A stretch of DNA of 64,000 nucleotides from Pseudovirgaria hyperparasitica (lineage: Eukaryota; Ascomycota; Dothideomycetes; Acrospermales; Acrospermaceae): NCBI RefSeq assembly GCF_010093815.1, contig NW_022985570.1, positions 318,815 to 382,814 of the forward strand, given 5' to 3'. Of this stretch, positions 1-12,300 are shown one piece after another. The notes under the pieces were generated by a model. That model was not told the DNA's origin. It saw only the letters and a program-made list of their open reading frames with translations, and did no database searches. Each line of letters starts with the position of its first letter. The stretch's first letter is position 1. A program made the translations under genes and the position numbers.

Positions 1-2247
1 GAGCATACGTTGGGAGTGTCCAGGGTTCCACATGGAGATGGAGAAAATGTCGACTGACCCCCGGTCAACTCGGGCAGGTCAAGGAACTTTAGGATATTCA
101 AGGAAGAGACGGTGGTGACCATTGTCGAGGACAGGAAGCAGACGCAGACGCACACACTTACTACTCGATCAGCCACGATCGACGATATTGGAAGCGAAAG
201 CGATGGATGCAGGCTTTAACTTGTTTTGCAGAACGATGGCTTGCACTTTGCACTAGATGTGGTAGTCTCTGCTCGCACGCAGCACCAACACACCACCAGC
301 CTGTGTACTGCTCCGCTCTGCTACGGCAGCTATCTGCTTATGGCTTTGAAAGGTGCACTTGGTGGCGTCGCAGATGATGCAAGACAATACAATGCAGGCC
401 TCATAGAGGGCAGGATAATGTCGTTTCGTACCCGGGTCCAGCATCAGTAGAGGCAGATGGTGTAGTAAAATGACCGTCAGTCAAAGTGATCTATCTCATT
501 TTCAATCTTGCCCAGTGACCGACCAGTGGAAGAAGGGGCGGCACGGAGGAAAGATAAAAGATGATTTATATGTAAGGGTGTTGTGCTTGTTTACCCTCGT
601 CTTCCAACCCTAGCTTGCCTTGCACTTCATGCTTAATGGTCAACCACATACACAAGTCGACATCGAACTCACATTTTTGCTGCATTTACAACATGCCGAC
701 ATCATGCGGTATTGTTAACCGATGGATGCGCACGCTGATGGATGCAGACCCCAGCCTGGCGCGACCCGAAAAACAGGGACTGGCTGTTGCAGCCACTTTT
801 TCTCTTCGGCCTTCCATTTCGACACGTCAATGCAGGATACTACGAAAGATAAGTCTGAGTGCAGGTGGAGAGGCAGAAAATCCTGAGTTGAAATAATAGT
901 GCTCCGATGTTGACTTTTCAATTGGGTGTGTGGAGCAATTGGACGTCGTAGAGATGTCACAACGAGCCGAGGGCGTCGGTTCATGTCGAAGCTGGCGCCG
1001 GCATGTCATGTTAACGTATGCTGCGCATCCAATCGTTCGGATGGACGGGTGCGGCACGGCAGAAGCAAAGAAGAACGTGGAGAGATATGTAACTATGTAT
1101 CTAAGACGTCTAGAGCTGATGGGTGAGCCACCATGCCAGGACAATTGGATCCATCATTTCTTGAACCACAGAATAAAGATATCTGGCGCTTACGGCGACA
1201 AAAAGCTATGGGATACATTCGACTCCCACGGGGTAATAATCTCTCGATGCTTAGAGGATCGCAGTACAGTTATGCAACACAGCGACTCGTGTTTGTATTC
1301 TCGGTCGCTTCCTCGGCCTCTGTGCATCCCTTTCGGTTGTACACGCATATATGGCTCTAGAAACTATACTCGTTAACGTTAATGCCGTTACAGCTGTGCA
1401 GTGGAAGCCCCAAGCACAGGCAGAGGACACTTACGTTATCCACTAGGTCGTTGGTCGCCTCATTCGATTGGCGACTTGGATCCTGGGGACTCCGCATAAG
1501 ATGATTACGATGGGGCTGACTGCGACTGCATCCGTGCGACCAACAGACAGGCACAGGCTGCCTTGTGTTATGCAGTCTCTCTTATTCATTACAAGGTTCA
1601 TTGTTTTCTTTCCAGCGCGCGCTTCTCTCTGTGCGCGTGCTACTTTACCTTGTCTATTTCCTATTTGGTCCAGATTTCCGCACACTGACAGCATACATAT
1701 TCTGCTGATGAGATTGGATCTGTTCGCAAGATTGCGTGGGATCTTGTAAGCGCCTACGCCATCAGACACTTCCACCAGTCCCGTCTATAGCCCCCTCCCC
1801 CCTCTGGCGTCCTGAAAGTGAGATGTATGGCGTGCAGGAGTGTGGATCGCAAAAACGGCCGATGTCTCTATTACAAGGAACTAAGCTCCTCCCTTGTCCA
1901 TTCCTGCCGCCACTTATCCCGAACCATCACCCGTCGACGTCCTGTGCAAACGATACGCGCAATTGACCCTCGACTCCCCTCTGTCCATTGCATCTGCTGC
2001 AGTTCCTGAGAGTGCCTCCAGCGCCTCCCAGGATTGCATCAGATGCTTGTCGCAGACTAAACCCTGGTCATGTACTATCTATGGTCTGGTGGCCGGCCAG
2101 GCTTCGTTACTCTGTCTTTCCTATTTATCTTCAACTTGCCGCCCACATTGACGTCTTTCGGTCTTCTACAATCCCACCTATGTCTACCCTCCTCCAAGTT
2201 TCTCTCTAACAGGGTCACACTGTGGTTCCCTAGTCCCTCGTTTCGGC
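1..2247. other. Intergenic or unassigned region
   Basis: I see no convincing gene here. Several overlapping short frames occur (for example 226-450, 615-896, 930-1376 and 1468-1749, on both strands), but none shows a recognisable motif, splice-linked continuation or coding-like composition. The last 250 bases probably hold the promoter and 5' leader of the glycosyltransferase that starts at 2248. Confidence 0.5.
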
Positions 2248-3697
2248 ATGTTTTCTGCGGGTTATTCTTGGCTTGCCTTTGCCGCTGTGTTGTAGGTGCC
2301 TTGTCCTGTATGCCTCATATCAGAAACATCTAACATGGTCCCAGCCTCTTTCGATATATCCGCTTATGCGTTAATGTTTATGCTTATTACATTGGGTATA
2401 AACCCACACCTATTCCTGAAAAGCTATATCCAAGGGATAACATCACAGTCATTCTACCTACTCTAGGAGAGAATGCTGAGGAGCTCCTGATCACAATACA
2501 GTCAGCTTTACAGAATGAGCCACAGAAGATTGTATTAGTGACTCCTAAAGTGCATCTAAAAAGAGTTGAGGCCATGATGCAAAACGTCTACGAGCCGGCT
2601 CGCAATCGTATCAAGGTCTTAACCTCGAACATGACCAATAAGCGTCAGCAGATCGTTCGAGCACTACCAGATGAAGTCGAGACACCCTTTGTGATGCTGA
2701 TCGATGACGACGTAAAGCTGCCACCGACATTTTCGGACTGGGTACTGGCACCGTTTGCGAATCCGAACGTAGGCGGAGTAGGGACGAATCAACGGGTTCG
2801 ACGGAGTGAGAAACCCAATTTCTGGGAGATTCTCGGCGGGATATATCTACAGCGGCGCAATTTTGACTGCACTGCTTGCAACTATATGGACGGCGGACTT
2901 CCTTGTTTGTCCGGGCGAGCAGTTGTGTATCGATCTTCTATACTGAAAGATCCAGAATTCATGACCCAGTTCAATGAAGAGAGTGTTTCCTGGTTCAAGA
3001 AGAAATACCTGTTGAATGCTGACGACGATAATTTCATAACTCGCTGGCTGTTCAAGACTGGATACGATATCCGAATGCAAAATCACCCAGACTGTGAGGT
3101 TGAGACCACTCTAGCTCCGGACAGAACCTACTTGAGACAATGTGTCCGCTGGTCAAGGAGCAATTGGCGGAGTAATCTTACCAGCCTCTTTACCGAACGT
3201 AACGTCTATCTGTAAGCCAGAGCATACCAATGATGTTCCCTGTACCACTTGACTGACACTGTCAATCAGTATGTATCCTTGGAGCACGTACGCTGTCTTT
3301 CTAACCACCGTCACCCAATGGGCTCTAGCCATGGACTTGACGATGATCTACCTGCTGAGTCGAGTGGTGAGAGGCTGGGATACCTACGATACATACATTG
3401 CATACTTTTTGTTTTTCTGCTGGTGGTTGATGTCTAGGTTCATTAAATTCGTGGGCTACTTCCGACAATATCCCATGGACCTTGTGAACTATGGATTGCT
3501 GATCATTGGATTCGGCTATTTCCACAACTTTATTAAGTTCTTTAGCGCATGCACCATTCTCAACGTAAGCTATGGGGATCAATTGTCTGTCGAAACCGAG
3601 TGAATACTGACGACGAAGACAGACAGATTGGGGAAGCAGAGAGGATGCCGACCGAGCTCCAGACAACAAAGAGCGCCTTCGAAGGCTCCGAGATTGA
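2248..3697 (+). CDS. Family 2 glycosyltransferase, processive polysaccharide synthase-like membrane protein
   Basis: Four-exon model: 2248-2291, 2345-3211, 3270-3564, 3623-3697, giving 426 residues. Introns are 53, 58 and 58 nt with donors GTAGGT, GTAAGC and GTAAGC. The product has the GT2 core: DDD at residues 135-137 for UDP-sugar and metal binding, a second DDD at 241-243, and the QxxRW signature of processive enzymes at Q280, R283 and W284. A short N-terminal membrane segment precedes the catalytic domain. Three hydrophobic segments follow it, and the tail begins TDWGSR, as in other fungal members. By family it should polymerise or transfer sugars at a membrane (hyaluronan, cellulose or Cps1-like), but substrate cannot be read from sequence. 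The start was chosen because the 15-codon first exon splices into FLFRYIRL, which is typical of the family. All key residues are present, so it looks functional. Confidence 0.85.
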
Positions 3698-5808
3698 ATC
3701 GTCCTATCCTCTAAAAGTTTTGAACTTCCGCTACCGATCCTCTTCGAGCCTGCAATGAGCGATCGAACGAATTTTACGAAGAGCATCTGAACGACACCAT
3801 GTACTACACTACGATTATAACGAACTTGACTAGATTATCGCGTGGGACATAATCATTGCATTTCATCTTGTAGCCCATCACATAGCCGAAGGCTGACTAC
3901 ATTCCTGGGCACTGGCGTTCCGGATCCTACGGGACCGTATTTGGATACTTTTCAATCAGGTTGCGTATTTATTTTTGAATGTAATATACTCTACAAAAGT
4001 AAGATTTCCGGCTCAAAAAGAGGCACAAAAGGCCTTGGCCAAGGTACTGGTTGGCGTTGCATTTTTGCTATTACTTCTTAGGTCAGGTTCACGGCTTTCA
4101 AAATAGATGATTCTCTTCTCTATTCGCTACCTACGCTCTATCTCAGCACATCCATGATCAATCATATGCCAGCGAGGCACCAGACGGACTAGGGATGCAC
4201 AGGTTTTGCAGATCAGTCGACTGATCGACACGAGTATCTTGTGGCGTCTCGACACAACCGTTTTATGTTGGAACGGCGACTCGGCCGCACCGACGACAAA
4301 TCAGACAAGCCATGGTATTATCGACCATGAACGGAGGCCGAATGCGAGAGTGTGCCAACGCCAGATCATCTGGGCACGGATGGACAATGCAAGGGCTGAG
4401 GCGATTCATGGATAGGCGTTGCGAGTCGTCATCATGGAGATGGACTTGTGGGCAGGCCGGCGTGGCGCGTGTGTCATGGCAAACCACTCCAAGGAGACAA
4501 GAGACAAGCGACGGCTAGGGGCGAGACACTGGTATCATTGGAGGTCTCGGAACGGGTCCACTTGAATTACGAAGTCGTTTGGATTGGTCAGCAGGTGCGC
4601 CTCGTGGCGTAGGTGAAGGTGAAGAAATCTACGCGTGGCCAAGTGATAGTTACAGGACGATGCACGACTATGGTAGGTGAATCCCTGAAAGCTCTGGACG
4701 GCCGCCTTGGATGCTGTGCAGCTAAAGGTTGGAGAGAGGGATGGAGGAGGTTGAAGTCTTGAGTGTGCATATGGTGGCTTGGTGGTGCTTTGGTGGTGTT
4801 GTGGCTTGGTGCCAGGCCCGCCCCTGCCACCATACCCCCCCCCCCCCCCTGCTTGTTCTGCCGCGGCGTCTAAGGCCCCCTTGTTCTGGCTGTTATCGCG
4901 TCAACCGCGGTGCATCGTGACTTGTCAGACGACCTCAAAGGCCGTGGAGAGATGGTACAGTGTTACTACACATGGTACTACATATGCTAATGCAGATGAT
5001 ATATGCCGCCTGTGTTTGTGTGAGATATAGACATGGCGTATAGAATGCTGCATGTCATTCTCTGGGGCTCTGCCTAGGCTCTCGCTCGGTGGCTATTTGA
5101 GATGATAGACTATGCCGTTCTTATTGCCACATGCATACATAATGATCGTTGCAGCTGGCAGCAGCTTCTGGCCTACCTACTTGATAGCCGCATGCACAGT
5201 GAGCCGCAGATCTCGAAGGCGTCGACAGCCGATCCAAGTATATAGTATAGTCGATGAGAGATTATCTGGTGGCCCAATGCAACGACGAGCACTTGCTGCA
5301 TCAGACCAACCAGTATCTACCACACTAATACTACGTACTTTCAGCTAACTCAGCTCTCCGCTTCCATTCTCACGGACAGCCCCCAATCACCCATTAGAAC
5401 TACCCCTTAGTTCATCGCCAATCGTCCATCGTCCATCGCCCCCTCGACCAGTGACTAAGGCGCAATGGATGGGAAGCAAGGGCGAGCGGGGTAGTCCAAC
5501 TTCTAGTTCTGTGTAAGTTAGCGTGGCTTAATCTTTGCTTGCGCCGCCCTACTTCCTAAGGACCTTATCTTAAATGGTAAATCGGAGTTTGTATCATAAG
5601 TGCCAGTCGGTGGCACCGGTGGGTGATCCTCCGTAGCTATCTGTGATGAGTCCGTAGATACCCCATCTGGTCATTGATACTGTACTACTACGTACACTTC
5701 TATCAAACAGTCTGTCGATAGCATACGCCTCCGGTCCGTCTTCAGAAAGTAAGAGAATAACAATGCTGAAGAACTGCGAAGCTCCAATATATTTCAAATA
5801 CTAAGCAA
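3698..5808. other. Intergenic region, no gene seen
   Basis: About 2.1 kb between the glycosyltransferase end and the 3' end of the dehydrogenase on the other strand. Only short overlapping frames occur (for example 4206-4518 and 4588-4833). A run of 15 C bases lies at 4835-4849. I see no RNA gene or repeat. Confidence 0.5.
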
Positions 5809-6690
5809 CTACTGAAGGTTCACAAAAAGGCCCCCATCGACCAGTAGCTGTGCTCCGTTCTGTTGACATGGTCAGCTTGGATCGTCAATGATACGAGAAT
5901 TAGCGAGCTTACGACATATCGAGACATATCACTAGCAAGGAAAACAGCTGGTCCAGCGAGATCATCAGGCATACCTGTCCTACCCAACGGTATTCGTCCT
6001 TCCATATACGTCCGCTTGGTATCGTCTTCTAGGTCTTTCTCGTTTAACTGGGTCTTAATGGTCCCAGGTAATAGAGCATTGCATCTGATCCTATACTTTC
6101 CCAGTGCGCAAGCCAAAGACTGCATCAGGCTCAGGACCCCTGCTTTGGTCGGCGTGTAATGCGTCTGCAGACCGCCACCAACCAGCGCTGAGATAGACGA
6201 TATGCCAATGATGGATCCGCCATGGCCCTGTGAGGCCATCTGTCGAGCGGCTGCTTGTGTTGCGTAGAACGCCCCATGTAGGTTGGTTTTGACTGTGAAC
6301 TCGAACAGATCCTGCTCCAGACTATGCGCAATCCATGTGAGCAACCAGCTGAATTACAAATTTGCTAGCGACTCACTCTAAAAACTCAGCAAATTGACAC
6401 ACGCCCGCGTTGCTCACGAAAATATTAAGCTTTCCGAATCGATCAACAGTCTGCTGTACCAGCCTGAGCGCGGTTTCTTTCTTTGATATGTCTCCAGCCA
6501 CAGCAATCAACGGACTTTCCGATTTGTTCTCAGCTACCATAGACTCAAATTGCCTCTCCGATGCTTCATCCCCTAGATGGTTCACACAGACAGACGCGCC
6601 TTGTTTGAGATACTCAAGGGCGATCGCTCTTCCGATACCCGTGACCCCACCTGTGATGGCGGCGACTTTACCGGCTAGTAGTTGAGTCAT
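5809..6690 (-). CDS. L-rhamnose 1-dehydrogenase-like short-chain dehydrogenase
   Basis: Three exons on the minus strand: 6690-6377, 6321-5913, 5859-5809, giving 257 residues. Introns are 55 nt (GTGAGT donor) and 53 nt (GTAAGC donor). It is a classical SDR: cofactor motif TGGVTGIG at 13-20, NAGV at 94-97, the catalytic serine in GISSIS near 146-147, and the YxxxK pair Y160 and K164. The segments SIIGISSISALVGG, THYTPTKAG and YMEGRIPLGR, and the tail LVDGGLF, match my memory of fungal L-rhamnose 1-dehydrogenase (LRA1/RHA1), which oxidises L-rhamnose to its lactone in the non-phosphorylating pathway. Length also fits that family (about 257). The lactonase, dehydratase and aldolase of the pathway are not in this window. 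It is divergent from the nitrilase gene at 7244. A different sugar or polyol substrate is possible. Confidence 0.85.
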
Positions 6691-7243
6691 GTTTAAATGT
6701 ACTTGTTCGTGCGATTCGATGATACCGACGATTGCGTTGGAGATGCGGACGATGATGACAATGATGATAGAAATCTACATTGGAATCACATCGAGATATG
6801 AATTCACTAAGCTGCGGCAGTTTTCGTCTCGGTACAAAGGCTGCCGAGAGACTCTGCCGCTGCCCCGGCAGGCGACTGAACACCGTAATGTGCACAGCAT
6901 ATATATAGAATAGTAGGTACGGCTTTGCTCATCATTAACCAAGATAGCTGCACAGCTCATTTGGCAGATCGAGATAGTAGAGGCTATGTTTGAGTACGAT
7001 TGCCCTTGATATGCCGCTTGAGCGCACTGATAAGAGTCTTACCTGTTCTGGAAGGACCCTGGTCCTAAACAGGCACTTTCTGCATCCGTAGAACTAGGAA
7101 CGTACTGTAGTATTATACAGGACAGGATTTGCGTCGAAGTTCTTATCTCAAACTCGCCTCCAAACACGGACCATGCCTCATCACCACAGCTGCGTCGCTT
7201 TACACCCTCAAAGCAGGCACTTGATTGAATCACATCTCTACAA
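6691..7243. promoter_or_regulatory. Divergent intergenic region (dehydrogenase and nitrilase promoters)
   Basis: A 553-bp space between two divergently transcribed start codons (6690 on minus, 7244 on plus). It must hold both promoters and leaders. I could not identify specific factor sites with confidence. Confidence 0.5.
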
Positions 7244-8140
7244 ATGGCCAAACTGCTACGACAACCCATCAAATTGGCACTGGTCCAACTAGCCACCACA
7301 TCCGATAAGGCCCACAACCTCTCCCACGCACGTGTGAAGGTTCTCGAAGCTGTCAAACAACACAGCGCCAATATCATCGTTCTCCCCGAATGCTTCAATT
7401 CTCCCTATGGCGTAAAGTATTTCTCCAAATATGCCGAAACTCTTCTCCCATCGCCCCCCTCTGAGACTCAATCCCCGTCATACCACGCCCTATCCGCCCT
7501 GGCCAGGGAATCAAACGCATACATCATCGGCGGTAGCATCCCGGAGCGCGACCCAGAGACCGACGATCTGTACAATACGAGCTTGACTTTTAACCCCAAA
7601 GGTGAACTCCTAGCCACGCACCGCAAAGTACATCTTTTCGACATCGATATCCCTGGCAAGATCACGTTTCGTGAAAGCGAAGCGCTGACAGCCGGCAACA
7701 AGCTCACCCTCATTGACCTGCCTGAGTTCGGCAGGATCGCCGTCGCCATCTGCTACGACATCCGATTCCCAGAGATGGCCATGATCGCGGCGAGGAGCGG
7801 CGCGTTTCTGCTGCTGTACCCGGGTGCGTTCAACATGACGACGGGCGCATTGCATTGGAGTCTGCAAGGCCGCGCAAGGGCGATGGACAATCAGGTTTAT
7901 GTGGGGCTTTGTAGTCCGGCTAGGGATATGAATGCGGATTACAATGCCTGGGGGCATAGTATGATTGTCGATCCGAATGCGGAGGTGCTGGGCGAGTTGG
8001 ATGAGACAGAGGGGATAATTGCAGCCGAATTGACTGGGGAACGGATTGAAGAGGTACGAAAGGGCGTTCCAGTATATGGACAGAGGCGATTCGATGTCTA
8101 TCCAGATGTGAGTGAAGGAAAGATCAACATTGAAGAATAA
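7244..8140 (+). CDS. Carbon-nitrogen hydrolase, omega-amidase (Nit2/Nit3 type)
   Basis: An intronless gene of 298 residues. The nitrilase-superfamily triad is visible: E49 in VLPECF, K128 in THRKVHLFD and C170 in AICYDIRFPE. ICYDIRFPE and the segment LYPGAFNMTTG are characteristic of the Nit2 (yeast Nit3) omega-amidase branch rather than of true nitrilases. By family it hydrolyses alpha-ketoglutaramate and alpha-ketosuccinamate to 2-oxo acids and ammonia in cytosol or mitochondria, repairing or salvaging transamination products. Length is normal for the family (human NIT2 is slightly shorter). The start gives the usual short N-terminus before IKLALVQL. No signal peptide or frame damage is seen. 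Confidence 0.92.
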   Translation: MAKLLRQPIKLALVQLATTSDKAHNLSHARVKVLEAVKQHSANIIVLPECFNSPYGVKYFSKYAETLLPSPPSETQSPSYHALSALARESNAYIIGGSIPERDPETDDLYNTSLTFNPKGELLATHRKVHLFDIDIPGKITFRESEALTAGNKLTLIDLPEFGRIAVAICYDIRFPEMAMIAARSGAFLLLYPGAFNMTTGALHWSLQGRARAMDNQVYVGLCSPARDMNADYNAWGHSMIVDPNAEVLGELDETEGIIAAELTGERIEEVRKGVPVYGQRRFDVYPDVSEGKINIEE

Positions 8141-9355
8141 AACGGCTACATGCAGGCTTGACAGGGACCTCGTCCTTCACCAGAGGTAACAAAGCAAAAC
8201 TGCAACATGCACATCAGACGCATGGCCACTTCAATCTTTCCTGAAGTAGTCTTCGAGGCCTGGTCAATTTCCATAGGATGGATGAAATGCAGAGCAGGAT
8301 ACGCAGTCTCACATTAAGCAACCTTCAACCATCCGACTCTTCCTGATCCTCTACCTTGCTCATTGTCACCCGCTTCAGCTCCAGATATAATTCGACCCGT
8401 CGTAACTGCACGACCTCTGCAGCTACCCAGGTCTGTGGTATGAGCCTTACGATTCGATACTGACCTCTTTCATACTCCAGGCCACTTCAAAGTATGAATT
8501 ACTACGGCTTGAAGGGGAACAGAAACCCGGGGCACGAGGAGGGAACCACCTGAACGAGTGAGAGAGTGGCTGGGTTTATATGCCTGAGGCATGGACAGGG
8601 CAACATACAGCCTTGTTGCCTGACAGCCTCGCTGTCGCAAATGGCATGCCCAAGCATCGAGATCCATGATCCGTTGCACCCATACTAATATCCATGTCCC
8701 CTACACTTTGCCCTAATAGCATGCGCATTGCGATGGGATCAACCATGCTGGTGTACTTATACTCATCGCTGATTTGAAGCTTGTCTGCAGAAACCATCTA
8801 CATACATCCATATCTCACCACCAGTAAGCTATCTATGGCGATTAATGCAGAGTACCGGTAGCAGCCAGCCGCTTGTCACGCACATCTCCGTTTGGGAGAT
8901 TGCAGCAAATACTCACTTCACTGCTTGCCTGCATACGTAGAGTTTGTATCTTCACCGCAACAGACTATCACTTACTTGTTTGTCCTTCTCGTTTTGCACC
9001 ACACTTCATGATATTAACTCTTTCGGATTGTGTCCATTTCCGCGAAGCCCGCTACTTGCTACCCGCTGAGGTTCCCGCTGATACCTCGCTGAGACCCGCC
9101 GTGATACTTGGCCACTCTGGATCTAGCACGGCAAATCCATCCCATCGCGAATGCTGTGTCGCTGTCCTTCTTCAAGCCTCCTACTCCTCTCTTTTCCCAT
9201 TTCCTTCTCATTCTCATCGCACGCAGGCGACATTCCGGAGCCTACGTGCCTTGTCCTCAACCTCCAGCCTCTCCCTTCGCCTCTCCCGTGTCGCCGCTCC
9301 CTAACCTCGCCGCTACGGACCCTTCCCACGCGTCATCGTCCAGCCGCCGGCCTCT
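8141..9355. other. Intergenic region and probable leader of the histidine kinase gene
   Basis: About 1.2 kb without a supported gene. The last 200 bases (about 9155-9355) are rich in C and T with many CTCC/TTCC blocks, as is common in fungal promoters and 5' leaders. The short frames seen (8873-9304 and others) look like by-products of that composition. Confidence 0.5.
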
Positions 9356-12300
9356 ATGAACAATACCAGACCTATTCTTACCACACGACACAGCCATCCG
9401 TCTGACTTCCTGCCCACTATCGCTTCAGTTTCGTCCAATTCGAACTTGTCCGACCTTGCCGTTGACGAAACCTCCTCCGTTGAATCTACTCCTTCGCCGA
9501 CCTCCACAAGCGCGTCCGTTCTAGTTACTGAGAGGCCTCGTTCCTCATGGCTTTCCGATAAGAAGACCAGGAACGCTGGCACACTCGTTTCTCCTACACA
9601 GGGTCGCAACGCTTCCATTTGGTCAAGCCTCGCTGAAGGAAAGACTGCACGACCCAAGAGGAAGTATTCGGTTACAGGGCCCAATTCCACCGAATCCCTG
9701 CCAGAGCCTGCCAGCCCTTCACCGTCCAAAAAACAACGTAGAGGTCTTTTACCCAGAGCTCCACCTATTCTCGACGACACTGTCTCGAACAGTCCAGAAA
9801 GCTGCCTTCGCCCTCCACCGTCTCCCCTATTCTTCTCCCACACGAAGCAAGAGAGACCGCAGCTACCTCCTCGATTCTCCAGCTCAGAGGCGGGTGCAAG
9901 AATGCTGAGCAAGGCGGGACGGGAGGATAGCTCTATAAAAACTGTCATCCTAGCTCGCGGTACCTTCGACGCTATTAGCCCTCATGGTTCCACAAGTGTC
10001 ATGCAGAATCGAGCCTCAAGTGAGCGCTCAAGTATACCACCAGAGTCTGCAGATAGGCATGATCCGCTACGGTTGCTTGGCTCAGTTGGCATAGTTGAGT
10101 TGCTGGAGCAAGATATCAGACCGACCTTCATCATTGATTTGGCCGGAGCATACAACTATGGACCGAGTGCCTTGCATCCCGTCTTCACAAATTCATCCTT
10201 GCGAAGCGACAAGGCTCTCTATCATCGTTTGCTTGACATTAGATCTCGCGAGTCGTCTCCGATAGAGCCAATGCCTAAGTCGCTGTCACATTTCAAGGCC
10301 TGGATACTTGACGGTGTTGTTCAAGGCGAAGTGCTAGACGTGGCCCTTCCCCCTTTCGAGCATGCCGGCCACACGTGGTCTTGTACAACCATCAGAAAGC
10401 GACTTCGTATAGTGAGCGGTGCTCGCGAGGCTCCTCGAGTAACACGTGCAAGTTCACAATTGACGCTTCGAGCAAAATCTGCCTCAGCAGGATCAGACCC
10501 AGCATCATTCTTGGAAGACATTAGCCCAAGAAGTCCGGCATTACCGACAGTGTTGTCTTCGACTGAGAATGTTTTAGAGTCTCAGGATTATTTCGGGACC
10601 CCCGCGCCTCAACATACAGTTGGTGATGAGCTTCCAGATGCCGATGTAATCCTGCAGGACCATGTGGTGGAACCACCTTCGCTTGGTACCACTTGGCCAA
10701 GCCTTGAAAACAAAGTGAAGCATAACGACGTCTCATACAGTCTCGATACTCATCCTTCTCTAACCAACGAGTGCGTTCTCCGAGCTTCTGTTGCAGGCGA
10801 CGTTGACTGGTTTTCTAGGGCCCCAAGCCCTCACAAGGAACTTGGTGGGTTCTTTGACTGGACACGCCTACCTATAACAGATGCGTTACCTCGCCATATT
10901 AGATTCGCTCGTAGCGTGGATTGGGCCAGTACTAGCCTTGGCCCAATCGAGTATTGGTCTTCAGACCTAAGGCAGATGTGTAACCTCATCATGGCAAGCC
11001 CACACCCTGCAGCCATGTATTGGGGTGATGACTTAATCGCGATATATAATGAAGCATACGTTCTGCTTGCAGGTCAGAAGCACCCAAAACTGATGGGTCA
11101 AAGTTACCGTGAAGCTTGGGCAGAAATCTGGGACGACGTTAAGGAACCGTTCGCAGAGGCGAAACTGACTGGCCAAGCGACCATGAAGGTATTTTAATTC
11201 GCGCTGTATAAAAGGGATGTCTTAAAATGCTGATTCGTTCAGGACGATGATTGTCTCTTCATTAAGCGCTTCGATTGGCTTGAGGAGACGTACTTCTCGT
11301 GGTCCATCATACCAATGGTTGGCGGTGATGGCAGTGTAATGGGTTTATATAATCCTGCATTCGAGAAAACAAGACGAAAAATCGCTGAAAGGCGCATGCT
11401 TACACTACGGGAGGTTGGTGAAAGGACAGCTGCGGCGCGAGATGTAAAAGGCTTCTGGCAGCAAGTTCTGACCGCGCTGGCAACTAACGATCACGACACT
11501 CCATTCGTAATGTTGTATTCTGTGTTCGACGAGAATGACAGTGATTCAGCTTCGATGCACTCCGCTAGTCTCATAAGCACCAAACAATGCATGCTTGAGG
11601 GTGCACTTGGTGTACCTGAAGGTCACCAATCTGCGCCTGCTTTAGTGGAACTGAAGACTTCCTCAGAAGGGTTTGCGCCGATTTTTCGTGAAGTCATGAA
11701 GACAGACAAGCCTGTGCAGCTCAAAGTCGGCAAAGACATTGCTCTAGACATGATTACAGGCATCGAGTGGAGGGGATTCGGCGATCCTTATCGTGAGGTA
11801 ATTGTATGCCCGATTCACCCCACAACTGGAGATACCGTATTGGGGTTCCTTGTTATGGGCGTCAATCCGCGACGTCCTTATGATGATGATTACAGTCTCT
11901 TTGTGCAACTTCTCAGCCGCCAACTAGCGACCTCTCTAGCTTCGGTGGTGTTGTTCGAAGAGGAGATCAGACGGGGCCAAAAAGCCGCTAAATTGGCTGC
12001 TCTCGACCGCATGGAACTATCAGAGCAACTGCGTGATAGCGAAACGCGATTCACTCGAATGGCTGAGTTTTCTCCTGCCGGGCTATTCATTGCTGATTCA
12101 GCAGGTCATATCAATTACTGCAATGATACGTGGTATGAGGTTTCAAGAGTGCCGAGAGACGTCACAAGTACAGATCGCTGGATAGAGGCAATCAGAGAAG
12201 ACGACCAGGAAAAAGTCCGGGCGACTTGGGCCAAAGTCGTGGAAGAGAAGGAGGTAGTGCGGTGTGAATTTCGTTTCAAGACACCCTGGGTCGCTGAAGG

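Noticed and set aside
930-1376. 148-codon plus-strand frame
   Set aside because: No motif, overlapping alternative frames on both strands, and a composition unlike the clear genes nearby. Probably chance.
4206-4518. Overlapping short frames in the 3.7-5.8 kb gap
   Set aside because: Three frames on both strands of equal length and no conserved features. No splice-linked continuation was found.
8873-9304. 143-codon Ser/Leu-rich frame before the kinase gene
   Set aside because: It follows from the CT-rich leader sequence. Other frames there are open too, and no domain is recognisable.
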